A DNA stretch of 64,000 bases from Bactrocera neohumeralis (GCF_024586455.1 NC_065922.1:29074089-29138088), one strand, 5' to 3'. Positions 45,360 to 57,691 are shown, counted from the first letter of the stretch. Numbers and translations are program-made. The notes: a model not told the origin generated them from the letters alone.

Positions 45360-45745
45360 GTAATGCGGACGACTCGAAAATGAAAGATGGAATTGTGGCT
45401 GGTATATCTCAAATTGTGAGTGTTCATGGACATGTTTGCAAACATTTTTCAAGATCTAATGGCGTAGACATTTGCAAGAAAAGAAAAAAAACTATAACGG
45501 AGAACGATTAGGCATTCCCAGTGATAGTCAAGCGGCACTTCAGGCAATCTCGGCCATTGAAATCAAATTTATATTGCATAAAAATGCTTAACGGCTTACT
45601 AGCAAGAAAACCCGTGCATAGAGGATCCAATGGAATTGAGCTAACCGATCTCCCGCCGAAAGAGGGTGCAGCAACTAGTCCGATAGGACCGGAACCGTTC
45701 TTTGCTGTTGGCCCTCACACTTTGCGAGGGGAACTATGAAAATTG
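45360..45745 (+). pseudogene. LINE RNase H C-terminal fragment
   Basis: GERLGIPSDSQAALQAISAI near 45502 holds the RNase H SDSQAA motif. The frame 45521-45739 then gives HRGSNGIELTDLPPKEGAAT and SPIGPEPFFAVGPHTLRGEL. This matches the LINE tail GHxGIxGNExADxLAREGA...GPEPF...R. One frameshift separates the two pieces. Downstream sequence is not recognised until the RTE fragment at 46090. Confidence 0.75.
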
Positions 45746-46089
45746 AAAAAATCCAGCGGAAAATGCCACTAACAATAAGTGCCCCTGTCGAAGGGAGACT
45801 GTTTATTGGAAAGTTCGAAAACGGTTAATGAAATTTAACACAAATTAAGATAGCTTTTGGGATTTTATACAAATCACTGCAAGCTACGATGTCGTCTTTA
45901 GAGGTTGGGGTATTGCTCTACGAATCTGTGTCGCTTTTGTGACCAAATGACTGATCGCATACTCGTGGATCACCCTGAAATCATAAGCGCAGGAAATTTA
46001 CTAAGCTGTTGTTGTAATAGATCGGAACCAATTGTGATATAAACAACATTTATGTCGAATTAAGATTACATTATAAGGAAAGTAATTGA

Positions 46090-46560
46090 AATCTAACGAA
46101 GAATCACTCTTACCAAAGATGCTACTTTGAACTGAGTAAGCAATTGAAAAGTAAGTAAAGAACAAAGACCAAACTCTACAAGTCTCCCATCATTTCTGTT
46201 TTACTCAATGGTGATGAGTCGGCCTTAGAAGCGTTCGAGTAAGGTTTTGCGAAAGATTTGTGGTTCTTTGCGGCGAATACCGCAGTCCATAGAACGATGA
46301 GTTGTACGAGATATACGATGGCCTTGACATAGTTCAGTCAATAAGGAGACAGCGGCTGCGCTGGCTAGGTCATGTTGTCCGGATGGATGAAAATACTCCA
46401 GTATTGAAGGTATTGGACGCTGAACTCGGCGGTGGAAGCAGAGGAAAAGGTAGAGAAGAACCTGGCTGCACTTGGTATCTCGAATTGGCGTCAAATAGCG
46501 AAAAGAAGAAACGACTGGCTCGCTCGGCTATAAGCACGTAAGAGGTCTCTACATCAGTAA
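46090..46560 (+). pseudogene. RTE-type LINE, RT C-terminus and 3' end
   Basis: CYFELSKQLKSK near 46120 and KTKLYKSPIISVLLNGDES near 46164 match the RTE RT tail (KTKLYKTLIRPVLLYGSES). In shifted frames there follow GFAKDLW (normally KVLRKIFG), ELYEIYDGLDIVQSIRRQRL and RWLGHVVRMDENTPVLKVLD (46302-46420). The terminal block is LAALGISNWRQIAKRRNDW near 46465. The same block ends the fragment at 60965. Frameshifts at about 46235 and 46440. Confidence 0.85.
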
Positions 46561-46579
46561 AGCAGAAGAATAAGGAAAA

Positions 46580-46920
46580 TTTCTTTTTCAATCAGTTTGA
46601 ATGGTAGCTATATGCTATAGTGACAGACAAAACATCAAACCTTTTTCTAACAGAACGTTCGGTTTGTATGGCAGCTATATTCACGTGGACCATAGTGGTC
46701 CGATATTAGCAAGTTTAAGAAATGCGCTGCTTTTAGGAGAGAAAAGATCAGTACAAACCTTCAGATACATATTTAAAAAACTGAGACTCTAACTCGATAT
46801 GGTAAGAACTGATGGTCTAGCTCACGTAGATACAGATATATATATCTAAATCGTTTCAGCTCGCCAAGCTGATCACTCATTCTTTATAGAATACTTGGCG
46901 TTCTCTTTTGGGTATCTCAA
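46580..46920 (-). repeat. fly interspersed tandem repeat, partial, minus orientation
   Basis: 'gtagctatatgctatagtga', then 'gtatggcagctatattcacg', then 'accatagtggtccgatatt', and the head region 'aaaaaactgagactctaact' plus 'cagatatatatatctaaatc'. About two units plus the head, inverted relative to 15030. Confidence 0.75.
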
Positions 46921-49400
46921 AGTTCATTGTAAGCTTCTCCTGTTCAGGGTATATAAATTGCAGGTCAAACGATTATCGTCTATCAACCCTCTTTTCAGAA
47001 CACTGATCAGCAAGTCGATATAAGAAAAGTGGGATCCAGTTTCTCCCAAACTGAGAAACCATGTCGAAAACGTAGAGGAGGGTTTCGTAGAATAATTGAT
47101 TGAAAACGAATTATGCGTCGACTTACTAAAGTAATGCAGGATCACATCTGCAGCCTGATAAACGAACTCTATGAGAAGCCAATGATATTAATATTTGATA
47201 TTTGGAAATAGTGAATGTCCGGGAGGCAATAATGCTCTCAGATAATAATAAGGTTATGGCTATCAATGAACTTTGAACTTACTCGGGTAAGAATTATTTA
47301 AAATTCTTGGCAATCGCTGATCTTAAAAAGCATGACACCCGAGTGTTTAAAATTAAAGTTACCGAGTTAGTTTGTGGAAGTCATCAGAACTACCTGAAGA
47401 TGGGATGATGACATGGAAATTATTAAGGGCATATGAAGGCCAGCTCCGAAAATTTAATGGTTTGTATTTGTGAACTTATGAAACGGAAAAAACAAACACC
47501 ATGATTCTAAGTCCAAAAAACATATCGTTTCTACATTTATAACGGTAATCAAATGCAGAAATTAGCCCAAAGAATTCGAATTATGTAAAATTGACTAACT
47601 GAGAAATATACTGACTGTTGAGCAGTAATACATTTTCTTATTATTTTTCTTAGTTCGAATATAAATTAATAGTAATTATTAGGATATAGATCACTAAATA
47701 TTTATACTGTAATACTTTCTTAAAAACCTTATTCCTAAAAGCAGCTTTAAAGCATTTATTCGTAGCTACATCTCATCTTTCGCAAACCCATTTCTCTCAC
47801 GCTCAACAATGGACCCACTTGTCGGAAGATAATCAAATTGTAATAAAACAACCCAAGTAAGCAAAACAACAGCAATAACAGCTTGAAGAACAACAACAGT
47901 AAAGTAAGGACTTGTCTAAATGAAATCAAAGAATGGTGAAACAAACACACGCACTCGAACTATCGAAGAAAAAACCAACAAACAACAGTGGAAGCAAGTC
48001 AAAGCAAATAAAATCAATGGAAGAAAAAAAGTTGAAAGCAATAAAACAAGAATTATTACATCAACAACAGATACGTGTAGCGAGTATAAGTGTAGTGGTG
48101 ACGGAAGCAAATAATCAAAAATGTGCTCTTGAACTACGTGAACGGACTAAGTAAAGTGTGGGTTAAAATTTTTACATTTGTTACATTATAGTATATGTAT
48201 AATGAGAAGAAGAGATTAAGGAATATAAAGGTTGATGATATTTTTTGAAGTATTTGTTACTAGGTTATGTATGGATTTTGTTCAATGAGGTCTATAGGTA
48301 TTTTATTCTTCAAATAAGGTTAACTTTGTATCAAGTTAAAGAGATTTGTATCTTGAGGGATCTGTGCTCTTAGATGAAAAAAGTTTGCTATTAATATGCG
48401 ATATTCAGTTTAAGGTGCGTAGCAGTCAGTCAGCTCTTTGTGTTTTGCTTGCAATAGAGAAGAAAAAGTACCGTATTTATTAAAATGACATATTTTATAT
48501 TTTTGTTTAATGAATTATGAACAAGAGACAATAGCAGAAGCCCTGTGAGGAAAAAAAGATACTTACAATGGAAAAGTTCCTTCAAAAATAGCAGTTATAA
48601 GAAGGCGACGCCAGAGAGGCTTAATTGAGTGAGTCATCATAGTCAATAGCGAAAAGAAAATCAGGGCATGAAAGCCTACATAGCAAAGAACTATTAAACC
48701 GCACAGTTACTCAGCTATTCTTTTAGCTCATTTGAGGTTTTATGTCAACTTGCAAGTCCGAAAAATCCATTTATTTGTTTGAGTATTATCTGAAGAATAT
48801 TTTTATTGACAAAAAAAATAAAAAATAAAGTATATAGAGAATAATATTTACTTTCAAAATCTTTGAACACCCTTAATCTCGAAGCTGATTTCCGGGAGTA
48901 CCTCCGCAAAAGGATGATTTTTTCGGCTTGAAATTATTTCAAATACAAAAATGAAATATATTATAATTTATTACACATATATACTGATAAGAATAGGAAG
49001 ACTTATTAAATTTTAATTTTTCCAAAAGTGGCACCTTCGCAAAACATGTCGTTTTCTGTAAAAAAAAACAATTCTGAGACTGGCTTAAAAATCAAAATTA
49101 TTATCAAAAATTTTATTCCAGCGATCATTACCGGACAAGTATTCTAGAAGGTTGCTTCATAAGTAACGCCGTTTGGTAGAAATTTATTGCGAGAAAAACG
49201 CGTTGAAAGTTTTCTAAGGGGTTTCCGCTTAGTTCAAATACGCTCATAACTCCAAACCATATTTTCGGATCAACTTTAAGTTTTCGGAGAATAATTTAAA
49301 ATTGAACATTTGATATATAAACATTAAAATTATATATTTGGAAATTTAAACGTGAATAAAACCACTTTATACTAAAGACTTGATTTATAGCGCTGAAAAA
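46921..49400. other. spacer without a recognised gene
   Basis: CAA/ACA-rich purine tract at about 47850-48110, giving Lys/Gln/Asn-rich frames of no recognised family. Nothing else is supportable. Confidence 0.4.
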
Positions 49401-49690
49401 AAACGAGAATCAACCTTAGCTTCGGTTGCATCGAAGCTATCAGCACTTGCACAAATACAAGATTTTTTCCAAGAGCTTGATTCCAATCGCTCAGTTTGAT
49501 GACAGCTGTCCGATATCGGCAGTTCCAGCCATTAAGCAGCATTTTCGGGAGAAAGCAACATGTGCAAAATTCCAGATCGACATTTCGTATACTGAAGGAC
49601 TGGCTTGCGTACAAGCAGACAGACGGACATATCTAAATCGGCGCAGTTCTTCATGCTGATCGCTTATATATGAATTGTCAAAGCACTTTT
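49401..49690 (-). repeat. fly interspersed tandem repeat, terminal unit, minus orientation
   Basis: 'cgctcagtttgatgacagct', 'gatatcggcagttcc', 'gcaaaattccagatcgacat', then the head 'agcagacagacggacatatc'. This is the head end of the repeat in inverse orientation. Confidence 0.75.
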
Positions 49691-49714
49691 ACCACGCTGA
49701 TTGTGGTATAAAGA

Positions 49715-50735
49715 TGTGTTCATAAAGCTCGAACCACCTATACAGATATCGAAAACATCTCAGTTTATTTCTTACGTAAGGTCGCATTATGAATTTCAGT
49801 TTACGCATAATATCAATAGTTAGTAATAAGCGACTTTCACGAAGTCTCTCTTGAAATGATTTACGATCTCGATTGAGTTCACCATTCCATCGAAAAACAC
49901 GGGTCTTTGATAGAACTTCGTCGCCAAAAATTTAATTAAGTATATCGATGCACTGTTGATGAATTAATCCACGCTGAAAGTTGTAAAAAATTGTAGTGCG
50001 AAAATGTTATGCGAGATGAACTTTTTAAGTTACTGTAGAAACTTTCTCAGTGGCTTGCGAAACTACGACAATAGTGTCGTCAATTCTCGAAATACAGGGC
50101 GGCGCATGAATCGTGCGACAAAAACAAACCATAATAACTTTTTTTTAATCAATGCATTTCATTTATTTATGTTTTATTAACTTCTCAATTTAATGGACTG
50201 GTTTACTGCAATCAGATTTCTGATTTTTGTTTTGTAAAAAAAGTGTGGCACGGTCAAGTTAGGTGACCTTAGGGGCCAGCGGAAGGTGTAGTTTTCTGAT
50301 ATTAATGGCATTTCAACTTTTCATTGGAACTCCACAATAACTGGTGTGGCTATGTGTATGTACATTTGCTCCATCTTGCTGAAACCAAACGCTGTTGAAA
50401 GGGGTACGTTCTTGGCGCAGTTCTGTGTAAAAAACTCATTCAATATCTTTCAGTAATGGTGCCCATTGACAGCTATTGTTACAACTATTTCATTGTTTTC
50501 TTCAAAGAAGTATGGCTGGCATGCAATTCAAGTTATTGTGTTTCAAGTTATTGTGTTCTTCGGCCATTTCAAATAATTTTTGCGCAAGCATTCAGGTGAA
50601 TAGGCGAATTTAGAGGGTTTAACTGACTTCTTATAAAAACTTTGTACGGAAACATATTTAAGTTATCATGAATTATCCGTTTTAATGACCGTTTACTAAC
50701 TCGCATTGATAAAAGGCAACCGCCATAAAATTGAA
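49715..50735 (-). pseudogene. rosa-like (DD41D-type) transposase relic
   Basis: Minus-strand pieces: SKRSLKRIIHDNLNMFPYKV and FIRSQLNPLNSP near 50600-50690 (normally LRRILHxDLxxxPYKIQxxQELKPxD), VWFQQDGANVHTHSHTSY near 50370 with an intact second-Asp block (WFQQDGAxxHT), and, one frameshift on, ISENYTFRWPLRSPNLTVPH followed by FFY. The last piece is normally WPPRSPDLTPPDFFLWG, so both Asp are lost. LRESRLLLTIDIMRK near 49820 is probably the C-terminus. It differs in wording from the 10981/17745 pair, so it is a separate lineage of the same family. Confidence 0.75.
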
Positions 50736-51155
50736 TTTTGGAAGATTTCATTACATTTGAAGTAGAAGAAGTGTAACTATGCTTATCAACAAGAATAGAA
50801 CAAAAATCCAGGCAAAGAAATTGTGCTTAAAGAAAATTAGTCTTTGATTTAGACTGATAGATCAAGGCTATAGGACCATTTGTATATGATTCAACTATCG
50901 GTAATGTAATCAATTTGACCCTTTTTTCAATAGTGATTGTGATAGAAACTTTAATACAGAACCAAAAGAACTGAATGATTTTAAAATCTGAAAATTTCTT
51001 ACCCACAAACGTGTGAGAGAAGAAGCATTCAACCCAGACAACAAGCACAAAACCAACATTTCAACGAAAGAGGGAATGAGTGAACGCGTTGGAAAGCAAA
51101 TATTCGATCAACAACCCTATTACCACTAATACTTGTGTCAGTCTTAAATCAAACA

Positions 51156-51389
51156 ATGTTTGTCTCAAAGTCAAAAATCAGTGGAAAAAGCAAGAATAAC
51201 AACCATGTACACATACAACACCAACAAACAGCAATAAAAGGAAATTTCCGCTTGGCACTCATTGAGCCCATTGAAAGTGAAACTGAAAATGGCGCGCTTA
51301 AGTTGAAAACCACATCGCGTGGCAAAAAGCCGAGTGGCGTTAAGCCAACACTGTCACAACTCAGCATTTGCCCTGCATGCGTATCATAA
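51156..51389 (+). CDS. small open frame of unknown function (78 codons)
   Basis: It starts at ATG 51156 in an acceptable context (AAACAATG), with a Lys/Ser/Asn-rich N-terminus, and ends TAA at 51389. From about residue 29 the peptide IKGNFRLALIEPIESETENG and the following ALKLKTTSRGKKPSGVKPTL show a mixed, coding-like codon pattern richer in G/C at third positions than the surroundings. A CPAC motif ends it. No domain is recognised. It could be a host exon, a short peptide gene or chance. No splice sites were convincingly placed. Confidence 0.25.
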   Translation: MFVSKSKISGKSKNNNHVHIQHQQTAIKGNFRLALIEPIESETENGALKLKTTSRGKKPSGVKPTLSQLSICPACVS

Positions 51390-52744
51390 ATACTAAGATT
51401 AATCAATTATCCGTAAAAGTGGCGCCCCATAAAATGCCGCCGAATACGTGGCGCGGCTGCTGAGCGCACCAGCTCAAGCAAACAAGCAAGCGCCAGCCCA
51501 CACACACACATACGGAGACACGCACGCTCGCACGCACGGCACTTAAGTATGCCGCTGAGTGTGTTTACATGCGTGAGTACCAAGCTATGCGCGCTAAATA
51601 AAATAATACATAAAATGCAATACCATACGCCTGAAAGTATGTTTATGTGTGTTTATGTGTATTTATGCGCGCTTATCTCGGCCTAAGCGTTGGCTTTGCC
51701 GACACTTGAGGCAAATACATGGAGGCCAAATACATGCACACACATATATAAAAGCAAACATATACCGTTAAATATAAGGAACACACACATACAGAGACCT
51801 AAGAAAGAACGTTTGTATAGGAACGCAGTAGAACGTTATGTGTTTTGTTTGAATTCGGCCGTACTTTGTTGGAGCCCGCATAAAGTAGAATTCTTAATCC
51901 AATATTGAAAGGCTAATCGCTTGTAGATTATGCGATAAAACTGCCTAGAAACAGCGTATAAAGAAACGTAGAAGTAAAATGAATACATAAAAATTGTGAA
52001 ATGGAGATTTGCAAAATTGGGAGGAGCGGCGGTAACTTCGCGCTTGCTGGCATACGAGCGTTTGCAAGACAACATTAATTTACACCGTTATTAGCCTATA
52101 CTCATTGACTTCATTGCATTGGTATTAGTGGAAGAGAGTGCTGATTAATGGAGAAATTTAGTTGTGGTCAGTGAGTGGTTAAGTGTTCGCCATTTCCATT
52201 GAGGAATTTGGTAATAAAATGCCTTTTTTATTATTTTTTTATGTTTATTTTTGTGGTCACTTTAATAGGATGAGCGTTAGAATATGTTACGAGTGTGTGG
52301 AGTAAGTTATAATACAATATAATTTTTACTAAATTTTCTTTCAAATTTCCTTTATACAAATATATGCATTTTTTTATATTTTCGCTGAGAATTGAGTTAA
52401 AATAGTAAAGAATACCTCAGTTAAAGCCACCCATCTTCTTAATTTTTACTGAATCATGCTTATTTTTGACCAAGATGACCGCTCGTTAGGTGCTCGGAGA
52501 GTTTCGTTCAATACCTTTTTCATGTGTTTCTCTTTAGTTATAATTGTGATTATTGTAAAAAAATGAGAATGCTTAAAAAATTAAATTTTCTTTTTTAATT
52601 AAAATAGGTATCCATAAATGAAGTTAATTTTAAAATATACAATATATATCATACTGGCTGAAAAGCTGATGTAGTTAGATCTAACTAAGCTATCGAACGA
52701 TCAATTTGTCGATTAGTGCGATTAGTGATGAAAAAATTGACAAG
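51390..52744. other. spacer with CA/TG-rich sequence
   Basis: CA-rich stretches at about 51498-51535 and 51735-51800. GC-richer sequence follows the small open frame at 51420-51600. No recognised gene or transposon. Confidence 0.4.
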
Positions 52745-53075
52745 TAAGTAAAGGACTAATTTCGAGCCGCATAAATGGGTTGTTGATTTTTATTGATTTT
52801 TTTTTTTATTGAAATTGAAATGAATTTTTGATGACTCATGCCCAGCTCTTGACCGATGCTACGGCTGCTACTATGCCGGTCTCTTTCGACCAATTCAGCG
52901 ATTTTATCGCAATTTTCGACGACAGGCCTTCCGGAGCGTGGTGCATTTTCGACCACCTCTACACCAGAACGAAAACGTTATATATAAACTGTATCGGGTC
53001 CATAAACTGCACAAATTTTATTGGCGGCGATGCATTTTTTTTATCGTAGTAGTTTTTTCTCTTTATTTTGCTCCA
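52745..53075 (-). pseudogene. mariner (cecropia-like) transposase N-terminal fragment
   Basis: On the minus strand it opens at ATG 53074-53072 with MEQNKEKKLLR and a stop. It continues CIAANKICAVYGPDTVYI and then VVENAPRSGRPVVENCDKIA followed by ELVERDRHSSSRSIGQELGM. These are the paired helix-turn-helix and GRPR-like linker of cecropia-type mariners. It breaks off after the second helix-turn-helix into a T-rich stretch near 52800. The catalytic domain is absent. Confidence 0.8.
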
Positions 53076-54055
53076 TGTTTGCGACGCTATATAAATAAAA
53101 CTAGAACTACGCGCTAATCATATTATTATAGTTTCAAAATTTCCAATAAAACGTTATATACTAGATATAATTTTCAAAGCAACGATTTTATTTCATTTTC
53201 TAATTTACGCATATTTAGGAATAGACATAGAAAATTTCACATCGTTCCGGTGAATATTTTCGATGTTACACGCAAATTGGAACAGACGTTTCAGAGTGCT
53301 TGAAAGTATTCTTCTCAAAATAGATTTTTTAAAGGCGGTGACGCACATTAATCGGAAACGGCTAAGCCATTTAGATTCGAATTTTTACACGAACTTCTTA
53401 AATATATTTATTAGTAATGAAACGAAGATTTTTTCTCACCAATAAATATATATATATTTTTTAAACAATTTAAAGCCGAAATTTAACAAAATTTATTATG
53501 TTTGTTCCTTCTACAAATTACTAGATTTAACTTTACTTTAACAAAATCTCTTTGGTTTTTTAATTTCAAAAGATCCTGTTCAGAGATATAGTGGTTACCG
53601 CAAGCCGTCTTTTTTGGAGAGGAGCTCCCAGAGATCAGCTTTAGTTCCTTTCCAAATATATATTTTTACTATTATAATACTAAGACTTAAAATACAGCAA
53701 AAAAAAAAAAATACAAATAATATGTACAAAAATGTTTGAATCAAGAAATTTAGAAGTTTTCTCAGAAAAAATCTGGAAAATTAGTTTTTTAGGCCTTCTA
53801 ACTGTATGTCACCCTTTAAAAAATCCGGGAAAATAATTCCAAAATTCCACATGTTTTTTCGCTGTCTTCATTTATGCTAGATTTGTATACTGAAAACTGA
53901 AATAATCCAATGAAATTACTTCATGTAGTAAGTAGTGATGGTTGTACTCCGATTTATCTGGAGGAGAAGGTTTGAAGTCATGTCAAACGAGGGCGGTTGG
54001 CGCAAGGAAATACGACTGAATAGCTAAACTTTCACTATCTAAATAAATCTCAGGC
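53076..54055. other. spacer without a recognised gene
   Basis: Poly-A near 53700 and general AT-rich sequence. No supported frame. Confidence 0.4.
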
Positions 54056-54290
54056 AACCGTTCAAGCAGCCGGAATAATGTAGAATCTTCACGGACTTGC
54101 GGTTAAGAAAGCTGCTGAGATAGCTAATAACGCAGGAAACGTCATAACGAACATCTATTTTACATCAACAACATCATTAAATATGTCAGTAGCGAAGCGG
54201 AAAATGAGAGCAATAGTCTCACAACGCTTTGCATTATAGACTATCCTTAGAAGCACGGAGGTCATAGATATAGTGACTACCGGAAGGGGG
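54056..54290 (+). pseudogene. LINE RNase H fragment
   Basis: VQAAGIM with a stop, then HGLAVKKAAEIANNAGNVIT. This aligns with the FQAEVFAIAKAAELASNAP block seen in the LINE at 57860. NIYFTSTTSLN takes the place of NIYVDSKAAN, with the catalytic Asp lost. Decayed beyond that. Confidence 0.6.
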
Positions 54291-55079
54291 TTGCATATGT
54301 ACTGCATCTTAATTTGGACCTTAGTTAAAGAATTTTGCGGTTTTGTGATTAATGGTTATATGTGGTGAAGGCAAAATCTCGCTTGCGTTCATCTACAATA
54401 CCTCCTCCTCCTCATAGTTTTTAGAAATATTTGACAAAGTTTCTTGACGCTATCTTCGCTTTTACAAAGATAATCTTTCTCAGTGGAATGAGCTGAGATT
54501 ATATATGTAAATATGTCCCTCAGTTTTTGACATATCGGTCTGATATATTGGAAAAATGTTTTTCTTTGTTTCTATTAATTTGTCGGAAACGCCGATATCG
54601 AGCCATTATAGCGTATTCACTGACGAGCGGTCAAGAAAAGCGCACCCGTTGCAACACTGTCATTCAAGTTAAAAATGTTGGGAATATACCGACTAATTTC
54701 TATAGCAATAAATGTGATTTTTGGCGTTGAAGTATTGTTGATGTGATGACACAAATGTAAATCATTCGCGAGTGATAATTTGGTATAAATAAAGTTGTGT
54801 TTATAAAAGGGAATAAAGCGTGTAAATTAAAAGTAGTTGAGTCGTGATAAAAAAGTTGGTATTGATGCGTTGGTGAAGGAAGATCTTCCTTTTCCATTAG
54901 TAAAAGGGTGGGCTGTTCACATTCAACTATGGTATGTTGCTAGGCATAAAAAGGATACTTTAAAGGACATATAGCGAAAAAGGATCTGGTCCTTTATAAG
55001 TATTAAGGATCGATTCAACAGTGCTATTTCTATACGGCCAGAGCTGCAAGTACATTTTGGAGTGAGAATAATTGTAAAA
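54291..55079. other. spacer with a fragment of fly tandem-repeat head
   Basis: Near 54505-54560 'gtccctcagtttttgacata' and 'tcggtctgatat' match the head of the interspersed tandem repeat in plus orientation. The remainder shows nothing certain. Confidence 0.5.
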
Positions 55080-55430
55080 ACAGTATGAAGAAGTTTGCGA
55101 TAAGCCAGTTTGTTTGGAAGACATCCTCAAAAAAGCCAATGCTGATCCAAAAAATTATAAAATCGCGTCTAGAATGGGCAAAAAATTACAAGAACTGAAG
55201 ACTATTGTCAAAAACGTTAAGTTTCTTTAAAGTCAGATGATCTGGGTGTGCTTTTCCTATTACATTCGTGGTAATTTTGCATTTTTTATGTGCCACAATG
55301 AATTCTCAAATATATGTGCAAGTTATAAAGAAGTTTTTAGTAAGACCTTTCGAAAAGGATCTTTATTATACTTCGAAGTTAATCTTTCAAGACGACTCTG
55401 TCATGCCACCGATCTAAATCCATAAGGTGC
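55080..55430 (+). pseudogene. Tc1-like transposase fragment
   Basis: KPMLIQKIIKSRLEWAKNYK (normally KPxLSxKNxxxRLxWAKxH) near 55130 precedes QMIWVCFSYYIRGNFAFFMC (normally VMVWGCFSYxGxGxLxFIxG) near 55235. NSQIYVQVIKKFLVRP and IFQDDSVMPP (second-Asp block, FQQDNDPKH) near 55385 come next in another frame. The order is that of Tc1-family, DD34E-type transposases. N- and C-terminal ends are missing and there are at least two frameshifts. Confidence 0.75.
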
Positions 55431-55647
55431 TGTTTAAATTGGGCGATCAAAAAAAAAAGTTCTTGAATAGAAAACCTGTTTAATGTGAAAGGTATTCTAG
55501 CTTTCGTGCAACGGAAGTCAACGTTTTTTCTGTTTGATTAGAAAATGTTGCTGTTTTCAATATATAAAAGGTATACTAAAGCCTATATGAGAAATTAAAG
55601 TCGACCATTAAGTCAGAAAAAATCAAAATAATGAGGAAGTAAAAATA

Positions 55648-56120
55648 TTGTCGAAAAGTCGAAAAAGTATTTTCGTATTTTGTCAATAGATGTCGTTGCA
55701 GTCGTATATCTCCAGTGCTACCAATCACATTGTATCATACCATATAGTGTTGGAAAGGTGAGATTTTAAGCTTCATTTAACAAAAAAAAATTAAATTCGG
55801 GGAAGTTGAAAAAAGTTACAGCTGTTCAAAAATGAGTGAAAATAATGCCACCCAAGCCACGAATGAAATTTGTGAAGTTTACGTAGACGATGTTGTATCA
55901 GTTCGTGTAACACAACGTTCATTCGCTTCCGTTCTGGAAATTTCGAAATATCGATTTGCACTGATGACAGTTTTACACTGATGGATTAATATCACTAGCG
56001 GAGAAATGGCAAAGAGTGTTCAACCAAAATGGTACATAATTGTTTATTTATTTATTAGTATAAATAAAAAAATAAATTAAAATTTGTTAAGAAATACGAA
56101 AATACTTTTTCGACTACCAA
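55648..56120 (+). mobile_element. 473-bp mariner deletion derivative with both inverted ends
   Basis: A 24-bp stretch at 55657-55680 is perfectly inverted at 56092-56115. TA dinucleotides flank the element (55646-55647, 56121-56122). Inside, ATG 55832 opens MSENNATQATNEICEVY, the start of a cecropia-type mariner transposase shortened by roughly 15 residues. The frame runs to VTQRSFASVLEISK, then jumps to the C-terminus LAEKWQRVFNQNGT near 55995-56030. The entire catalytic core is missing. It keeps just the ends and the first and last pieces of the gene, a typical non-autonomous derivative. Parent-like N-terminal sequence lies at 52745-53075. Confidence 0.9.
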
Positions 56121-56122
56121 TA

Positions 56123-57318
56123 TTGATAATTTCAGGCACCTCTCTAATAATAATAAATATGAAGAGCGCAATAATTAATTCATATTTCTATATAATGGGG
56201 TCAAAATTCATTAATTATCATACTGACATATATTTTTTAAAACTAGACATTAATGATCATAAAAAATTTACATTCTTATAACTGAAGCAACCGAAAATAT
56301 CTGAATATTTTTGCGATTTCCAATATCCCACGTATTTATGTACATACATATTTACTATACATATTAATAGTAAGTGTATGCTATATACTAATATTATTTG
56401 ATACCAAAAATCTGCATAAATTTGGATAATTAAATCAACATGGAGAGCTTTAGGAGATTAAATGCAAACAAATTATGTATGTATGAATGTATTTTTCATC
56501 AATAAACAATTGATTTGCCATATACATGAATACGTTTGTGCGTGTGTTTGCGAGCAGCGAATGACCGGTGCATTTGAATGGAAATTGAAATCACTCATAC
56601 GCCCCAGCAACCCTAACCCCAACAACGAGCAAATGGCCGCACTCGCTCGCTCACACGCCGCTGTTGACGAAGTGGAAAGATGTGTGCAATGACGTAGAAA
56701 AATGCAAAACAACCCGAATAACGGGTATTTCAGAGTTTCAGGCAAACAAACGGCACTTTATTATATACTTACTATGCAAAAATGAGGGCTTTTTTGTCGC
56801 CATTCACAATTTCAGCAATTTGCTCACTTTTGCCTTATGGCAACAAAAGTGAAAATCAGCAAATAAATGCCATTCTATAATGGCTGACAATGCCGCCAAT
56901 GACCGAGTGACTTAGTGACTAACTAACTGTGTGGGCAAATATTCGTGCACTTTTACAGTCAGTTAGTCAGCTTTGTATTGAATTTGAGTTTTTTTGCATA
57001 AATTTTGCTGCCGATATATTTTTGTTGTCTTTGTTGGTTTTTGTTTTGTTATTATTTGTTGTTGTTTTTTATTAGAGCGTGATGTTTACGTGATAAAATG
57101 AAGCGATGAAGTGATAAGCAAATAGTTGTGTCTTGCTTGGTTTTGGGGATAAGAAACATGCTAATGAGGTCGAATGCCGTTTTGCAATGGTGAATTATAT
57201 AAATGTGTTAGTGTTTTTCGGAAAAACAAATAAAATAAAATTTTTTAGAAGAAATTGTACTTGGCAATAGGAGAAACAAGCAAGTAAAGTAAGGTTAGGT
57301 ACATTAGGTGTGTACACC
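56123..57318. other. probable host spacer with GTT-rich tract
   Basis: A GC-richer stretch at 56600-56695 is open on both strands but has no motif. A TTG/GTTTTT-rich tract lies at 57020-57075. No gene recognised. Confidence 0.4.
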
Positions 57319-57320
57319 AG

Positions 57321-57691
57321 AGCGGGTCGATTTTTTTCTATAAAACCGCGTATGCGGGAAATGTTATAAGGATCATTCTGAAGAACGTGGCCTAAAAGAC
57401 TATGGGTTTAAGGTGAAGTTTAAAAAATATGAATGATCGGTTCTATGTCAATCAATATCAAAATATCATCAATAGAATATCAAAATACATAGGTGCAAAT
57501 AAATTTCATTCGGATAACTCAAAAATTGCCGAACAAATCTCTATGCAACTTCACCTTAAAAATCGCTGGCCTATAACCGGTTTTAGACCCATAATCTTTT
57601 AGGCAAAGTTTTTGAGAATGATCCGTAGAACATTATGCCCCATTATACAATTTTTCTATTTTTTTGGACTCCCTATAAGTCGACCCATTCT
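57321..57691. mobile_element. 371-bp foldback/MITE element with imperfect inverted arms
   Basis: The left side starts AGCGGGTCGATTTTTTT. The right side read inward starts AGAATGGGTCGACTTATAGG. Further in, both arms share GGATCATTCT, GCCTAAAAGAYTATGGGT and AAGGTGAAGTT, in inverted order. Arms are about 120-150 bp, with a centre of AT-rich sequence repeating ATCAATATCAAAATA. No coding capacity. A target duplication could not be defined. Confidence 0.75.

Noticed and set aside
47920..48154. Lys/Gln/Thr-rich open frames on the plus strand
   Set aside because: They arise from a CAA/AAC-rich purine tract readable in two frames, with Leu/Val-rich frames opposite. Composition alone explains them.
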